Source: an uncultured Bacilli bacterium
Lineage (GTDB): Bacteria; Bacillota_I; Bacilli_A; RF39; UBA660
Assembly (NCBI GenBank): GCA_944358705.1
Contig: CALVRR010000006.1
Location: 1 to 64,000 of the forward strand
Direction of reading: 5' to 3'
DNA: 64,000 nucleotides
The translations under genes and the position numbers were made by a program. Below, piece by piece: positions 25,801 to 32,647 of this stretch. A model generated the notes under the pieces. That model searched no databases, was not told where the DNA came from, and saw only the letters and a program-made list of their open reading frames with translations. The number at the start of each line of letters is the position of its first letter. The first letter of the stretch is position 1.

Positions 25801-27463
25801 TTTAGTTAAGAGTATTCATACGAAACTACATTTGGATTCTCTAGAGAGTGCCAGTTGTGTCTTTGTTCTTGGTAGTAGTATGGATAGTAACGCTATTGGT
25901 GATATGCTAAAATATGCAGATGTTAAAGCTGCAAAAGCAGAGTTAAAAGCAGTAAAAGATTACTGGAAGAAGACGTTGGGTGTTGTTCAAGTTCATAGTT
26001 CAGATTCTAGCTTTAACTATATGGTAAATGGTTGGTATTTATATCAAGCACTTGCTTCTCGTATTTTAGCAAGAGCTGGTTTTTATCAAGTTAGTGGTGC
26101 TTTTGGATATCGTGATCAATTGCAAGATTCTATGAATGTGGCCTTGGTTCGTCCAGATCAAGCTAGACGTCAGATATTAATTAATGCAGCTCATCAATTT
26201 GAACAGGGAGATGTTTTACATTGGTGGCATGAAAAAAATCATTTTGGACTTCGTAGTCGTTATAAAGATGATTATTTATGGTTAGTTTATGCGACGGCAA
26301 GATATCTTGAAATTACGAAAGATTATTCAATTTTAGAAGAGAAAGTTCCTTATGTTCTTGGTCCAGAGTTAAGTAACTATGAACATGAAAAAGGTATGGT
26401 ATTTACTTATTCTGAGGAAAAGGCTTCTTTATTAGAACACTGTTTGAAATCTTTACGTCTTTCTATGGTTTCTTTAGGAAGTCATGGATTACCACTTATG
26501 GGTGGTGGAGATTGGAACGACGGAATGAATAAAGTCGGTATTAAAGGTAAAGGGGAAAGTATTTGGTTAGGTTTCTTCTTATATCAAGTTATTGAAGAGT
26601 TTATGTCATTTATGAAAGTTTATGACAAGAAGTTTAAATTAAAAGAGTTTAAAGAATTTAATGAAAAATTAAAAGATAATTTAAATAAGAAAGCTTGGGA
26701 TGGAGAATATTATTTAAGAGCTTATTTCGATAATGGAGATAAGTTGGGTAGTCATGAAAATAAGGAATGTAAGATTGATTTAATTTCACAAAGTTTTTCT
26801 ATTTTAAGTGGAGTTGCTTCGAAAGAACGAATACAAAAAGTAATTACTTCGGTAGAAGAAAATTTAGTGGATGATAAAAATAAAATTGTGAAATTACTTA
26901 CTCCTCCTTTTGAAAAGTCATTGAATAATCCTGGATATATTATGAATTATCCAAAAGGTCTTCGTGAAAATGGTGGTCAATATACCCATGCTACTTCTTG
27001 GTATATTATGGCACTTATTCAAACTGGTTATTATGATCGTGCTTATCGTTATTATCAGATGATTAATCCTGTTAATCGTAGTCTAAATTCTACAGGAGTG
27101 GAAAAATATGTAGTAGAACCTTATGTTGTTGCTGCTGATATTTATTCTAATGAACGTTATCCTGGTAGAGGAGGATGGACTTGGTATACCGGTACGGCAG
27201 GTTGGTATTATTATGTTGGTGTTAGTGAGATTTTAGGACTTAAGAAACATGGAGAAGAATTAACAATTGAACCTAATATACCAATTGCCTGGGATTCTTT
27301 CCAGTTGGATTATACTTATATGGATACGGTTTATCATATTGAAGTTATAAAAGCAAAAAAAGAAAGTGTTACTTTAGACCGTAAGAAGTGTAGTAATGGT
27401 ATTATTCCACTTGTAAATGATAAGAAGGAACATGATGTTGTTGTGCATTTTATTGCTGGATAA
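19802..27463 (+). CDS. Cyclic beta-1,2-glucan synthase family protein (GT84 plus GH94)
   Basis: Giant membrane enzyme of 2,553 residues. About 300 charged N-terminal residues lead to two helices (near 310-365). A GT84 glycosyltransferase domain follows with DQD at 529-531, and RHHRWARGD at 674-682 as the QxxRW-like motif. More helices lie near 715-900. A glycoamylase-like domain (PF10091 type) covers about 930-1300, with FAHHQGMSLVGL. The C-terminal third is GH94 phosphorylase-like, with QVSGAFGYRDQLQD, HWWHEKNHFGLRSRY, GGGDWND at 2234-2240 and GGWTWYTGTAGW. NdvB/ChvB proteins of this layout build beta-1,2-glucan and cyclise it with the GH94 domain. An extended -10 (TGT then TATAAT at 19774-19779) precedes it. 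Product identity is inferred. Confidence 0.9.
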   Translation: MANLVKNFLTDFEDINEYYTYLVDKTKNKEYVGITNEWLIDNFYLLVEHKTNIIHDKKYIMKDLKKCSRVFYCLKDIVVRNNYNINFRLLVSELKEYQKQTKVTFSYLELVCVKNILLFLYTKRLSDLCSEEYRNLVNKERVSKIIESREEKEIELSNFLDDDFSVQEQANYLFEINNQLKEIGAKSNRLFKELNELLEKKNVSLKEIINNEYQKNIDNDILISNIFGDLKEFFEFTDEDLFKRVSKTEKLLLEDEVYAKMTVESKRLYRTQLLKLAKKHHKDELTYLEELVANTNGSEYHIGFQLFPKKKTSLRVILYICTIVFATVGISFVLSKYFIAWRWLGFLLLLIPVSQLFVQIFNQLLIRFVPTTPLPKLDYSKGIPEETKTMVVIPTIVSSKEKIKTMFDVLETFYIINKTDNLYFTLLGDVKAGKEEVYDFDQELAEYGVEYASQQNKKYKKDLFHFLYRKRFWNEHENCYLGYERKRGALLQFNQLLLKKMSKKEQDYWYFANTLGDFSEDIRYVITLDQDNRLVLNTALNLVGAMAHPLNRPVLNKEGTKVVKGYALMQPRVSLDIEATNKSLYSQIFAGIGGFDTYSAIVPNVYQDTFGEGSFVGKGIYDLKVFDQVLSNVFPDNLILSHDLLEGNYLRCGYVCDIELIDDFPSKFLTDTTRHHRWARGDVQIIGWLLPFVRNHDGQKVKNPINLLGKWKIFDNIVRMFLYPTLLLVLLCAIFFGLISPLWWIGLVILEIAIPILFFLKSKVYHRDGKKEKATVYYKNLLFGGKSLLLRSYILLATLPFYSKLYLDAFFRTCYRMLISHKNLLNWVTAEDAEKNANSSFRNYLRKFRFHLIFSFLLLVIGLVTFNIYASLLAVIFFTAPFVLYYVSLDLNPQKKELKEKEIEEVREVAYRTWCYFKENLKEEYHYLIPDNYQENREQKLDLRASPTGIGFSLLSVVSAVELEFLSYEDSKELISHILDSVDSLEKWHGHLYNWYDIKSMKVMHPSFVSTIDSGNFIASLIVVREFLHNHEEDTLIKLCDKLIRNANFKKLYTKRDVFSIGYDELEGRLSIYNYNKFASESRLTSYLAICLGDAPSKHWFCLDKSLTTYKGRKGLISWSGTSFEYFMPLLFMKNYPNTLLDESYHFAKFCQEEYIESVSRSLPWGISESAYNELDNSLNYKYHAFSTPYLKAKEDKENRIVLSPYSSLMAISMFPREVYDNFEKFKKLDMLGEYGFYESYDYDNKGVVKAFFAHHQGMSLVGLTNYLKSGAIQNYFHQNVNIKTFDILLKEKVQVRTSIDMKMARYKKYDYHKETIENDIRTFNYISYLPEVSVLSNKKYCLLMNDRGDSFSRYRTLQLNRYRKVTEQDYGIFLYIKDLDTNYIWSNTYAPINKKPDKYEVVFASDKIKYLRTDGKITTKTEIVVTKNHHAEIRKITFKNESDDVKRLELTSYTEPILSENMDDVSHRVFNSMFLTSMYDSNSNSLIVRRKSRNDSNINSYMLHRLFLEEPMNEYSYETERKNFLGRNQTMQDPKALHTTLSNTAGTNLDPVLSIRNTIEVLPNSSTTVYLITGFGRSMEQIQDIISSYHDENSIDKAFKVSTLMNVINTKNMNITGSDMRIFNIMLNYLYQTTKLSVTEERMDLLRRNALGQSGLWKFGVSGDRPIILVEISDIADLTFVYDILKAFEYYKNNSIFVDVIIVNNESSQYAKIIKKEIDDELYRMYTLNSFYHIPGTVTVVDGSNLTREERSLLHMVARLAFVISEHHSLQEEVEELQKKNKVSDYEKAAVESHGEVISKEKLTFDNGYGGFKNHGSEYVIYNPNTPAPWSNIIANKNFGTIVTNNGCGYTYAYNSGEFKITSWTNDMVANDKSEGFKFNGRIFDPMKCTHGFGYSILESENDELKKEITEFVAKEDTIKFYLVKLTNKLEKAVDIDIDFWINPVFGNFEEKTARHILTEFMGQDNYLKLRNVYSAIYSDVCVFMSTDLKIDSTVNDKILVKSIHTKLHLDSLESASCVFVLGSSMDSNAIGDMLKYADVKAAKAELKAVKDYWKKTLGVVQVHSSDSSFNYMVNGWYLYQALASRILARAGFYQVSGAFGYRDQLQDSMNVALVRPDQARRQILINAAHQFEQGDVLHWWHEKNHFGLRSRYKDDYLWLVYATARYLEITKDYSILEEKVPYVLGPELSNYEHEKGMVFTYSEEKASLLEHCLKSLRLSMVSLGSHGLPLMGGGDWNDGMNKVGIKGKGESIWLGFFLYQVIEEFMSFMKVYDKKFKLKEFKEFNEKLKDNLNKKAWDGEYYLRAYFDNGDKLGSHENKECKIDLISQSFSILSGVASKERIQKVITSVEENLVDDKNKIVKLLTPPFEKSLNNPGYIMNYPKGLRENGGQYTHATSWYIMALIQTGYYDRAYRYYQMINPVNRSLNSTGVEKYVVEPYVVAADIYSNERYPGRGGWTWYTGTAGWYYYVGVSEILGLKKHGEELTIEPNIPIAWDSFQLDYTYMDTVYHIEVIKAKKESVTLDRKKCSNGIIPLVNDKKEHDVVVHFIAG

Positions 27464-27467
27464 AATA

Positions 27468-27504
27468 AAACTATCAATAAATTATTTTATTGGTAGTTTT
27501 TTTT
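27468..27504 (+). terminator. Terminator of the glucan synthase gene
   Basis: Stem AAACTATCAATAAA/TTTATTGGTAGTTT with one G-T pair, followed by a run of T. Confidence 0.8.
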
Positions 27505-27532
27505 GTTTGGTGTGGTACAATAAAAGAGAAGT

Positions 27533-27739
27533 TTGAGAGGATTATGTACCTTATGGGAGATTGTTTTTTATTATTTACACGAAGGAAATTTTAACGTTGA
27601 ATTCAGAGGACAATTGGATAGTTATGTCGTACATCTTATAGTAGATAAGGAAGAGTACGTCTTTAGTATTTTAACAAGTGATGAAATGATAGATAAAGAA
27701 TATGTTTTAAATTTGATTGATACAGTTATTTTTGAATGA
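27533..27739 (+). CDS. Small hypothetical protein
   Basis: Open frame of 68 codons from a TTG; the frame has no ATG near its start. The C-terminal two thirds (FNVEFRGQLDSYVVHLIVDKEEYVF) look like a real beta-rich small domain. A TACAAT -10 at 27516-27521 precedes it and a terminator overlaps its stop. An ATG at 27544, three bases after GAGAGG, opens a different frame that ends after 16 codons, so the true start may be misjudged or the 5' end frameshifted. No family recognised. Confidence 0.4.
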   Translation: MRGLCTLWEIVFYYLHEGNFNVEFRGQLDSYVVHLIVDKEEYVFSILTSDEMIDKEYVLNLIDTVIFE

Positions 27740-27769
27740 AATCTTAGTAATTTTAAGATTTCTTTTTTT
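27738..27769 (+). terminator. Terminator after the small hypothetical gene
   Basis: Perfect 9-bp stem GAAATCTTA/TAAGATTTC followed by seven T; it begins in the stop codon of the small ORF, which supports that ORF as a transcribed unit. Confidence 0.8.
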
Positions 27770-27807
27770 ATGGAAACTTCTACTTATTTCTAATAATACA
27801 GTAGGAG

Positions 27808-28755
27808 GTGATAGTTATCACAAAATTTTATACGTGTCGTTATGACCGAGCATTTAAAGAAGTCTTTATGAATGAGAAAAATAAAGACCTACTGATTTAT
27901 TTATTAGAAGGAATATTAAAGGTAAAAATAAAAGAGGTAGAATATCTTAATTTAGAACAGAATGTAGATAATATTTATGTAAAAAGAAAACATTTTGATT
28001 TGAACCTCAAAACAGATGTTGGAAGGATTCAAGTCGAAGTCAATGCTTCCGATTTAGGATATGTAAGACCAAGAAATATGTCATACTTATGTGGAATTTA
28101 TTCTCATCATGTATTAAAGGGACAAAATTATAATCAAGATACGAAAATTATTCAAATTAATTTTAGTTATCATTTAAAAGATAGGGAAGCTTTAAGAATA
28201 TATTATGTACAAGATAAGACATCAAAGAAGTATGTAGAAAACTTCATTATCTATGAAATCAATATGGAAAAGTATATGAGTTTTTGGTATACTAGAGATG
28301 TACAAGCGATAGAGAAAAATAAAGAAATCATCATGTTAGATTTAGGTCTAGAAGAGTTAAAGACTCTATCGAAAAAGGATAGGATGGTGGCAAAGTATAT
28401 GGAAGAGATTAAAAGAGTAAATGAAGATCCTGATTTTTATGAATTTATCAGTGCAGAAGAAGATAACCGAAAAATAGAAAACTCGATTCGAGAAGAGATG
28501 ATAGAAAAGGGTTTAAAAGAGGGATTAGAAAGAGGATTAAAACAAGGATTAGAGCAAGGCTTAGAGCAAGGCTTAGAACAAGGATTAGAACAAGGTCTTA
28601 AACAAGGTCTTGAACAAGGAAAGGAAGAAGCTAATAAACAAGTTGTTACCTCTATGTTGGAGCAGGGATTGGATATAGATACTATTTCAAAATATACGAA
28701 ATTAGACTTAAAAGTTGTTAGGTCATATGAAAGAGAATTTAAGGAGAGGGGTTAA
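27808..28755 (+). CDS. Rpn-family PD-(D/E)XK nuclease / putative transposase
   Basis: Protein of about 312-315 residues matching the Rpn/YhgA (PDDEXK_2) family: N-terminal YDRAFKEVF, then LLEGIL, FDLNLKTDVGRIQVEV holding the acidic nuclease core, and a GIYSHH helix. Rpn proteins promote RecA-independent recombination in E. coli. The C-terminus has nine GLxx units and a short HTH-like end (TISKYTKLDLKVVRSY). Start is unusual: the only canonical codon, GTG at 27808, lies inside the Shine-Dalgarno AGGAGGTG, so translation more likely starts at a non-AUG codon such as ATC at 27817. Its reading frame runs past the start of the next gene's upstream region, the two being close. Confidence 0.82.
   Translation: MIVITKFYTCRYDRAFKEVFMNEKNKDLLIYLLEGILKVKIKEVEYLNLEQNVDNIYVKRKHFDLNLKTDVGRIQVEVNASDLGYVRPRNMSYLCGIYSHHVLKGQNYNQDTKIIQINFSYHLKDREALRIYYVQDKTSKKYVENFIIYEINMEKYMSFWYTRDVQAIEKNKEIIMLDLGLEELKTLSKKDRMVAKYMEEIKRVNEDPDFYEFISAEEDNRKIENSIREEMIEKGLKEGLERGLKQGLEQGLEQGLEQGLEQGLKQGLEQGKEEANKQVVTSMLEQGLDIDTISKYTKLDLKVVRSYEREFKERG
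28508..28620 (+). repeat. Coding 12-base tandem repeat (GLEQ units)
   Basis: About nine 12-base units, consensus CAAGGATTAGAA with variants, encode Gly-Leu-(Glu/Lys)-(Gln/Glu/Arg). Copy number of such runs often changes by slippage. The heptad-free 4-residue pattern suggests a long charged helix. Confidence 0.85.
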
Positions 28756-28759
28756 TAAT

Positions 28760-29485
28760 ATGCCAGTAATTGGAGTACCGTTAAGATATGCTCATTCTGA
28801 TGATGGGCATCCTATTTTATATTTAGCAGAACGTGTTCGAAGAGCTTTTCAATATGCAGGTGCAGATGTTTACTCTATAGTGCCTGTACAGAATGTTGAT
28901 TATATTAATACTAAGGGAAATGAATTTCCTGAATTAACTGTAGAGCAAAAAGCTATTATTCATAGAAATTTAGATTTATGCGATGGAGTGTTTTTTCCTG
29001 GAGGAATAAAATTTACACCATATGATAGATATTTATTAGAAGTTGCGATTGAAAAAAAGATACCGGTTTTGGCGGTTTGTCTTGGTATGCAGATGATGAG
29101 CTGCTATAATGAAGAAGTAAAATTGGAAGCTAATGAGGGTGATGTTTTACATAACCAAAAAAATGATGATTTATCCTTGGTTCATGAAGTAACTATTTTG
29201 AAAGATAGTAAATTATATGAAATTCTTGGTAAAGAAAAAATCATGGTTAATAGTTTTCATAATTATCATGCAACCAGTAATCATGTTTATAGAACGGTTG
29301 CTACTAGTTCTGATGGGCAAATAGAAGCGTTGGAATATCCTGGAGAAACATTTCATTTGGGAGTGCAATGGCATCCGGAAATTAGTTACGAGTTTGATGA
29401 AAACTCTAAAAAAATTATAGATGCTTTTTTAGAAGCTTCGAAGGAAAGAGAAAGAGCTAGAAAAACAAGTCGTTTAACTGTGTAA
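28760..29485 (+). CDS. Gamma-glutamyl-GABA hydrolase family protein (peptidase C26)
   Basis: Class I amidotransferase-fold hydrolase of 241 residues, close to the PuuD length. It opens with IGVPLRY, then FFPGGIKF, nucleophile elbow AVCLGMQM (Cys), VNSFHNYHA and GVQWHPEI with catalytic His and Glu. The substrate is a probable gamma-glutamyl compound. The ATG at 28760 follows AAGGAGAGG; the upstream in-frame ATGs lie inside the Rpn gene and lack ribosome sites. It ends with a basic tail (ERERARKTSR). Paralogous in fold to 12470-13063. Confidence 0.9.
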   Translation: MPVIGVPLRYAHSDDGHPILYLAERVRRAFQYAGADVYSIVPVQNVDYINTKGNEFPELTVEQKAIIHRNLDLCDGVFFPGGIKFTPYDRYLLEVAIEKKIPVLAVCLGMQMMSCYNEEVKLEANEGDVLHNQKNDDLSLVHEVTILKDSKLYEILGKEKIMVNSFHNYHATSNHVYRTVATSSDGQIEALEYPGETFHLGVQWHPEISYEFDENSKKIIDAFLEASKERERARKTSRLTV

Positions 29486-29487
29486 AG

Positions 29488-29516
29488 TTGACATTTTAAA
29501 TAATTTGTGTTATAAT
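29488..29516 (+). promoter_or_regulatory. Consensus promoter of the serine hydrolase gene
   Basis: TTGACA at 29488-29493, 17-base spacer, TATAAT at 29511-29516: a perfect sigma-A-type promoter. Confidence 0.9.
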
Positions 29517-29548
29517 CTATCTACATTCAATGGAGGGGGAATGGTTTT

Positions 29549-30922
29549 ATGAATTATGAAAAAATTTTAGAAAACTTTTTAGATGAATTGCAAAAGGAAG
29601 GAACTTATGCAACTCGTGAAGAATTAGAGGTTGCTACTAAGCCAATGCTTGAAATTATTCAAAATAATCCTGATGCTACACCAGAAGAATTGGTTGAAGC
29701 TGTCATTCAAGATGATATTCGATTTTTAGAAGAGTTACGTAGTAATTATCCTATTCCCGGGTATACAGTTGGTATGCAAGCTGGAAATATTAATGTTAAG
29801 ATGCTTGGTGGTACTATTGGCGTTACTGGGAAAGATATGAGAGAGGATGCTATTTTTGATGTTGCTTCTACTTCTAAATTTTATACTCAAATTATTGCTT
29901 ATAATTTATTGAAAGAAGGAGCATTTACTTTAGATGATAAAGTAAAAGATTTGGATTCTCGTTTTAAAAATGTTGGAGATTTAACTATGCGAGATGTGTT
30001 GACGTTTAATGCTCATTTTGATACTGCTGGACGTCTTTCAGATCAAAGAACTATTGAAGAGGCAAAAGACTGTTTATATAATATGAAAGGTGCTCCTGCT
30101 GGAAAACATGATTATAATGATATGGGTATGATGCTAACTAAGGAAGTTATGGAAAATGTTACTGGTAAGTCTTATCAAGAATTGGTGGATTATTATATTG
30201 TTAATAAATTAGGTTTAAAAGATACTCATTTAGTTCTTCCAAAAAATAAAATTGAAAGATTTACTGGTAGTGCCAATTTTGCTGTTGGTATGGTTAACGA
30301 TCCTAGTGCTTTAGCTGTCGGAGGATATAGTGGTCATGCTGGTATTAAAACTACTAGTGATGATTTAATTTCTTTAGGTGAAGGTGTTTTAACAGGAAAA
30401 ATTCTTCCTAGTGAGATGTTATCTGACGCTTATACTCCTGGTATTAAAGCTAATCGTGGTATCATGGGAAATACTTATACTTCTCATGAGCAAGGTACTG
30501 CAATGACTTATGTTTCTAGACTAGCTCCTAAAAAAGCTTTTGCCGTTCAAGGAAGTACTAGAAATAATGTGGTAATGGGACCTGATTCTATTAGTACTAT
30601 TTTAGTAAGTTCTTGTGCTATGGGATTAGAGCGTGCTAAGGAAGAAGAAGCAAAAGTTAATGCAAAACGTGCTGAAGAAGGAAAAAGTCCATTATCTTTA
30701 GTAAAGGAATTTACTTATGATAGAGATGGCCGAGAAGTTCATTATAATTTAGTAGATGTTAGACAAATGTTACCAAGTGGTGCAACAGTGGAACGTATTA
30801 TTAATAAAAATGCAGAATTAAGTTTAAAATTAAATTTCTTAAATACTGTTATCAAAGCTTACGATTCTCATTATAATCAACCAGTAAATGTTGTTGCAGA
30901 GGCAAAGAGCTTTCAAAAATAA
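29549..30922 (+). CDS. Beta-lactamase-fold serine hydrolase
   Basis: Protein of 457 residues. STSK near residue 108 is the SxxK active site with nucleophile serine, HDYNDMG provides the YxN-type second motif, and GGYSGHAGIKTT fits the glycine-rich third region. This is the class C beta-lactamase/D-Ala-D-Ala carboxypeptidase/esterase fold. There is no signal peptide or lipobox, so a cytoplasmic esterase-like role is likelier than penicillin binding. An N-terminal helical region of about 75 residues precedes the fold. GGAGGGGG lies upstream of the ATG, with a perfect consensus promoter above it. Confidence 0.88.
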   Translation: MNYEKILENFLDELQKEGTYATREELEVATKPMLEIIQNNPDATPEELVEAVIQDDIRFLEELRSNYPIPGYTVGMQAGNINVKMLGGTIGVTGKDMREDAIFDVASTSKFYTQIIAYNLLKEGAFTLDDKVKDLDSRFKNVGDLTMRDVLTFNAHFDTAGRLSDQRTIEEAKDCLYNMKGAPAGKHDYNDMGMMLTKEVMENVTGKSYQELVDYYIVNKLGLKDTHLVLPKNKIERFTGSANFAVGMVNDPSALAVGGYSGHAGIKTTSDDLISLGEGVLTGKILPSEMLSDAYTPGIKANRGIMGNTYTSHEQGTAMTYVSRLAPKKAFAVQGSTRNNVVMGPDSISTILVSSCAMGLERAKEEEAKVNAKRAEEGKSPLSLVKEFTYDRDGREVHYNLVDVRQMLPSGATVERIINKNAELSLKLNFLNTVIKAYDSHYNQPVNVVAEAKSFQK

Positions 30923-30934
30923 AGATTTTCAATG

Positions 30935-30965
30935 GTGCTAAAGTTAACTATTTTAGCACTTTTTT
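30935..30965 (+). terminator. Terminator of the serine hydrolase gene
   Basis: Perfect 8-bp stem GTGCTAAA/TTTAGCAC followed by six T. Confidence 0.85.
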
Positions 30966-31005
30966 AAAAATTAAATAAATTTAGATATAAAAGTTAGAAA
31001 AGTTG

Positions 31006-31034
31006 TTGACAAATTGGAAGTTTTTGCATAAAAT
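31006..31034 (+). promoter_or_regulatory. Promoter of the infC-rpmI-rplT operon
   Basis: Consensus TTGACA at 31006-31011, 17-base spacer, TAAAAT at 31029-31034. Confidence 0.85.
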
Positions 31035-31041
31035 ATTACTA

Positions 31042-31185
31042 GTCGAGAAAAAAGGAAAGAGATTTATATCCACCTGATTGCAACTAGCGATGGGTTCAAG
31101 GCCTAAGAAAACAAAGTTGTTTTGTTATGTTATGGTTTAAGTGGATATAATGTGTATATCCGCTTTTCTTTTTCTTGTAATATAT
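31042..31185 (+). promoter_or_regulatory. Ribosomal L20-type leader with attenuator
   Basis: The leader between promoter and infC can form alternative hairpins: ATATCCAC near 31068 can pair with GTGGATAT near 31141, while GGATATA at 31143-31149 can pair with TATATCC at 31155-31161, followed by a T-rich stretch. This matches, in place and layout, the L20 leader by which free L20 represses infC-rpmI-rplT in Firmicutes. Assignment is by context and visible pairing, not by a covariance search. Confidence 0.65.
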
Positions 31186-31198
31186 GGAGGTGTTAGTT

Positions 31199-31729
31199 AT
31201 AGCAAACAATAAGGGTAATATGTTGATTAACGATCAAATTAAAGCTCGTGAAGTGTTAGTTATTGGTCCAAACGGGGAACAAGTTGGTGTTAAATCTTTA
31301 CAAGATGCACTTACTTTAGCAAGTTATGCCAATTTAGATTTGGTATTAATGAGCCCTAATGCTACTCCACCTGTTTGTAAAGTAATGGATTATAATAAAT
31401 TCCGTTATGAAAAGCAGAAAAAGGAAAAAGAGGCATTAAAAAGACAAAAAGCTAATATGTCTGAGTTAAAGGAATATCGTTTATCACCAGTTATTGATGT
31501 TGGGGATTTCGAAACAAAACTTAGAAATGCTACTAAGTATTTGGAAAAAGGTGATAAAATTAAACTTACTATTCGTTTTAAAGGTCGTCAAATGGCTCAT
31601 ACGGAATTAGGTAAGGAAGTTTTAGAACAATTTGCATCTCGCGTTACAGAAATTGCGGATATAGAACAAAGTCCCAAGTTAGACGGTAGAACCATGACTA
31701 TGTTGTTGGTTCCAAAGAAAAATAAATAG
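31199..31729 (+). CDS. infC: Translation initiation factor IF-3 (probable ATA start)
   Basis: IF-3 of 176 residues. LINDQIKAREVLVI opens the N-terminal domain; MDYNKFRYEKQKKEKE begins the linker; IRFKGRQMAHTELG and DGRTMTMLLVPKK belong to the C-terminal domain. The frame is open to an ATG at 31184, but GGAGGTG at 31186-31192 lies inside that extension. The ATA at 31199, eight bases after GGAGG, is the likely start, consistent with the rare non-AUG infC start that lets IF-3 control its own synthesis. First gene of infC-rpmI-rplT. Confidence 0.95.
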   Translation: MANNKGNMLINDQIKAREVLVIGPNGEQVGVKSLQDALTLASYANLDLVLMSPNATPPVCKVMDYNKFRYEKQKKEKEALKRQKANMSELKEYRLSPVIDVGDFETKLRNATKYLEKGDKIKLTIRFKGRQMAHTELGKEVLEQFASRVTEIADIEQSPKLDGRTMTMLLVPKKNK

Positions 31730-31743
31730 TAGGAGGAAAAGTT

Positions 31744-31929
31744 ATGCCAAAAATTAAAACACATAAAGGTACAGCAAAAGTTGTAAAGAAACGTAAGAAT
31801 GATTATAAAATTGGACGTCCTGGTAGTCGTCATAATACAGGAGATAAGCCAGCTAGTGCTAATAGAAAGAATAGAAAAGGATCTAATTTAAGTAAAGCTG
31901 ATCAAAATAGATTAAAGAATATCATTTAA
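31744..31929 (+). CDS. rpmI: 50S ribosomal protein L35
   Basis: Basic protein of 61 residues, MPKIKTHKGTAKVVKKRKN at the N-terminus, slightly shorter than the usual 64-66. AGGAGG precedes the ATG. Standard position between infC and rplT. Confidence 0.97.
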   Translation: MPKIKTHKGTAKVVKKRKNDYKIGRPGSRHNTGDKPASANRKNRKGSNLSKADQNRLKNII

Positions 31930-31954
31930 GTAATATATTGAAGGAGGAAGAAAT

Positions 31955-32554
31955 ATGGCAAGAGTTAAGAATGGAGCAGTTACAAAAGCTCGTCATAAAA
32001 AAGTTTTAAAACAAGCTAAAGGTTACTTTGGTAGTAAACATAGACTATATAAGTCAGCAAAAGAACAATTAATGCATTCTGGTCAATATGCATTTAGAGA
32101 CAGAAAGCAAAGAAAGAGAGAATTTAGAAAGTTATGGATTACTAGAATTAATGCTGCATGTCGTCAAAATGATATCAGTTATTCTAGATTTATCGAAGGT
32201 TTAACGAAGGCTGGTGTTGAAGTTAACCGTAAAATGTTATCAGAAATAGCAATTAACGATCCTAAGATGTTTAGTGAATTTGTTAAGATTGCTCGTGATG
32301 GTAAAGCAGGAAAAATTACTCCTCAAGAAGAAGTTATTGGACATGAAGTTACTGTAACTGCTTCTAAAGGTGAAGTTAAAGAAACAAAAAAAGAAGAAAA
32401 GAAAGAAGCTAAAAAAGAAGTAAAAGAAGAAAAGGCTGCTGTTGATTATTCTAAGATGACAGTTGCCGAATTAAAGGAAGCTGCAAAGAAAGCTAAAGTA
32501 GAAGGATATTCTACTATGAAAAAAGCAGAATTAGTTGAAGCTTTATCTAAATAA
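31955..32554 (+). CDS. rplT: 50S ribosomal protein L20 with a Rho-N/SAP-like C-terminal extension
   Basis: Residues 1-118 are an ordinary L20 ([19 protein letters not shown], then [15 protein letters not shown]), which binds 23S rRNA and represses its own operon through the leader. The gene then continues to 199 residues: a Lys/Glu-rich linker (about 136-160) and a 36-residue domain at 164-199 ([19 protein letters not shown], then [10 protein letters not shown]) that looks like the Rho N-terminal/SAP helix-extension-helix fold. Normal L20 is about 118 residues. S2, encoded next, ends in nearly the same domain. The added role, perhaps RNA binding, is inference. Confidence 0.95.
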   Translation: MARVKNGAVTKARHKKVLKQAKGYFGSKHRLYKSAKEQLMHSGQYAFRDRKQRKREFRKLWITRINAACRQNDISYSRFIEGLTKAGVEVNRKMLSEIAINDPKMFSEFVKIARDGKAGKITPQEEVIGHEVTVTASKGEVKETKKEEKKEAKKEVKEEKAAVDYSKMTVAELKEAAKKAKVEGYSTMKKAELVEALSK

Positions 32555-32647
32555 AATAAACATATTAGTGGATTTATTTATCTAGTGCCTTAGGGTGATA
32601 AGTATTAGAAACTAATAGAAGAAAAAACGAAAAGGAGAATTATATTT

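Noticed and set aside
28508-28620. CRISPR or transposon end
   Set aside because: Twelve-base units without spacers, in frame within the Rpn gene.
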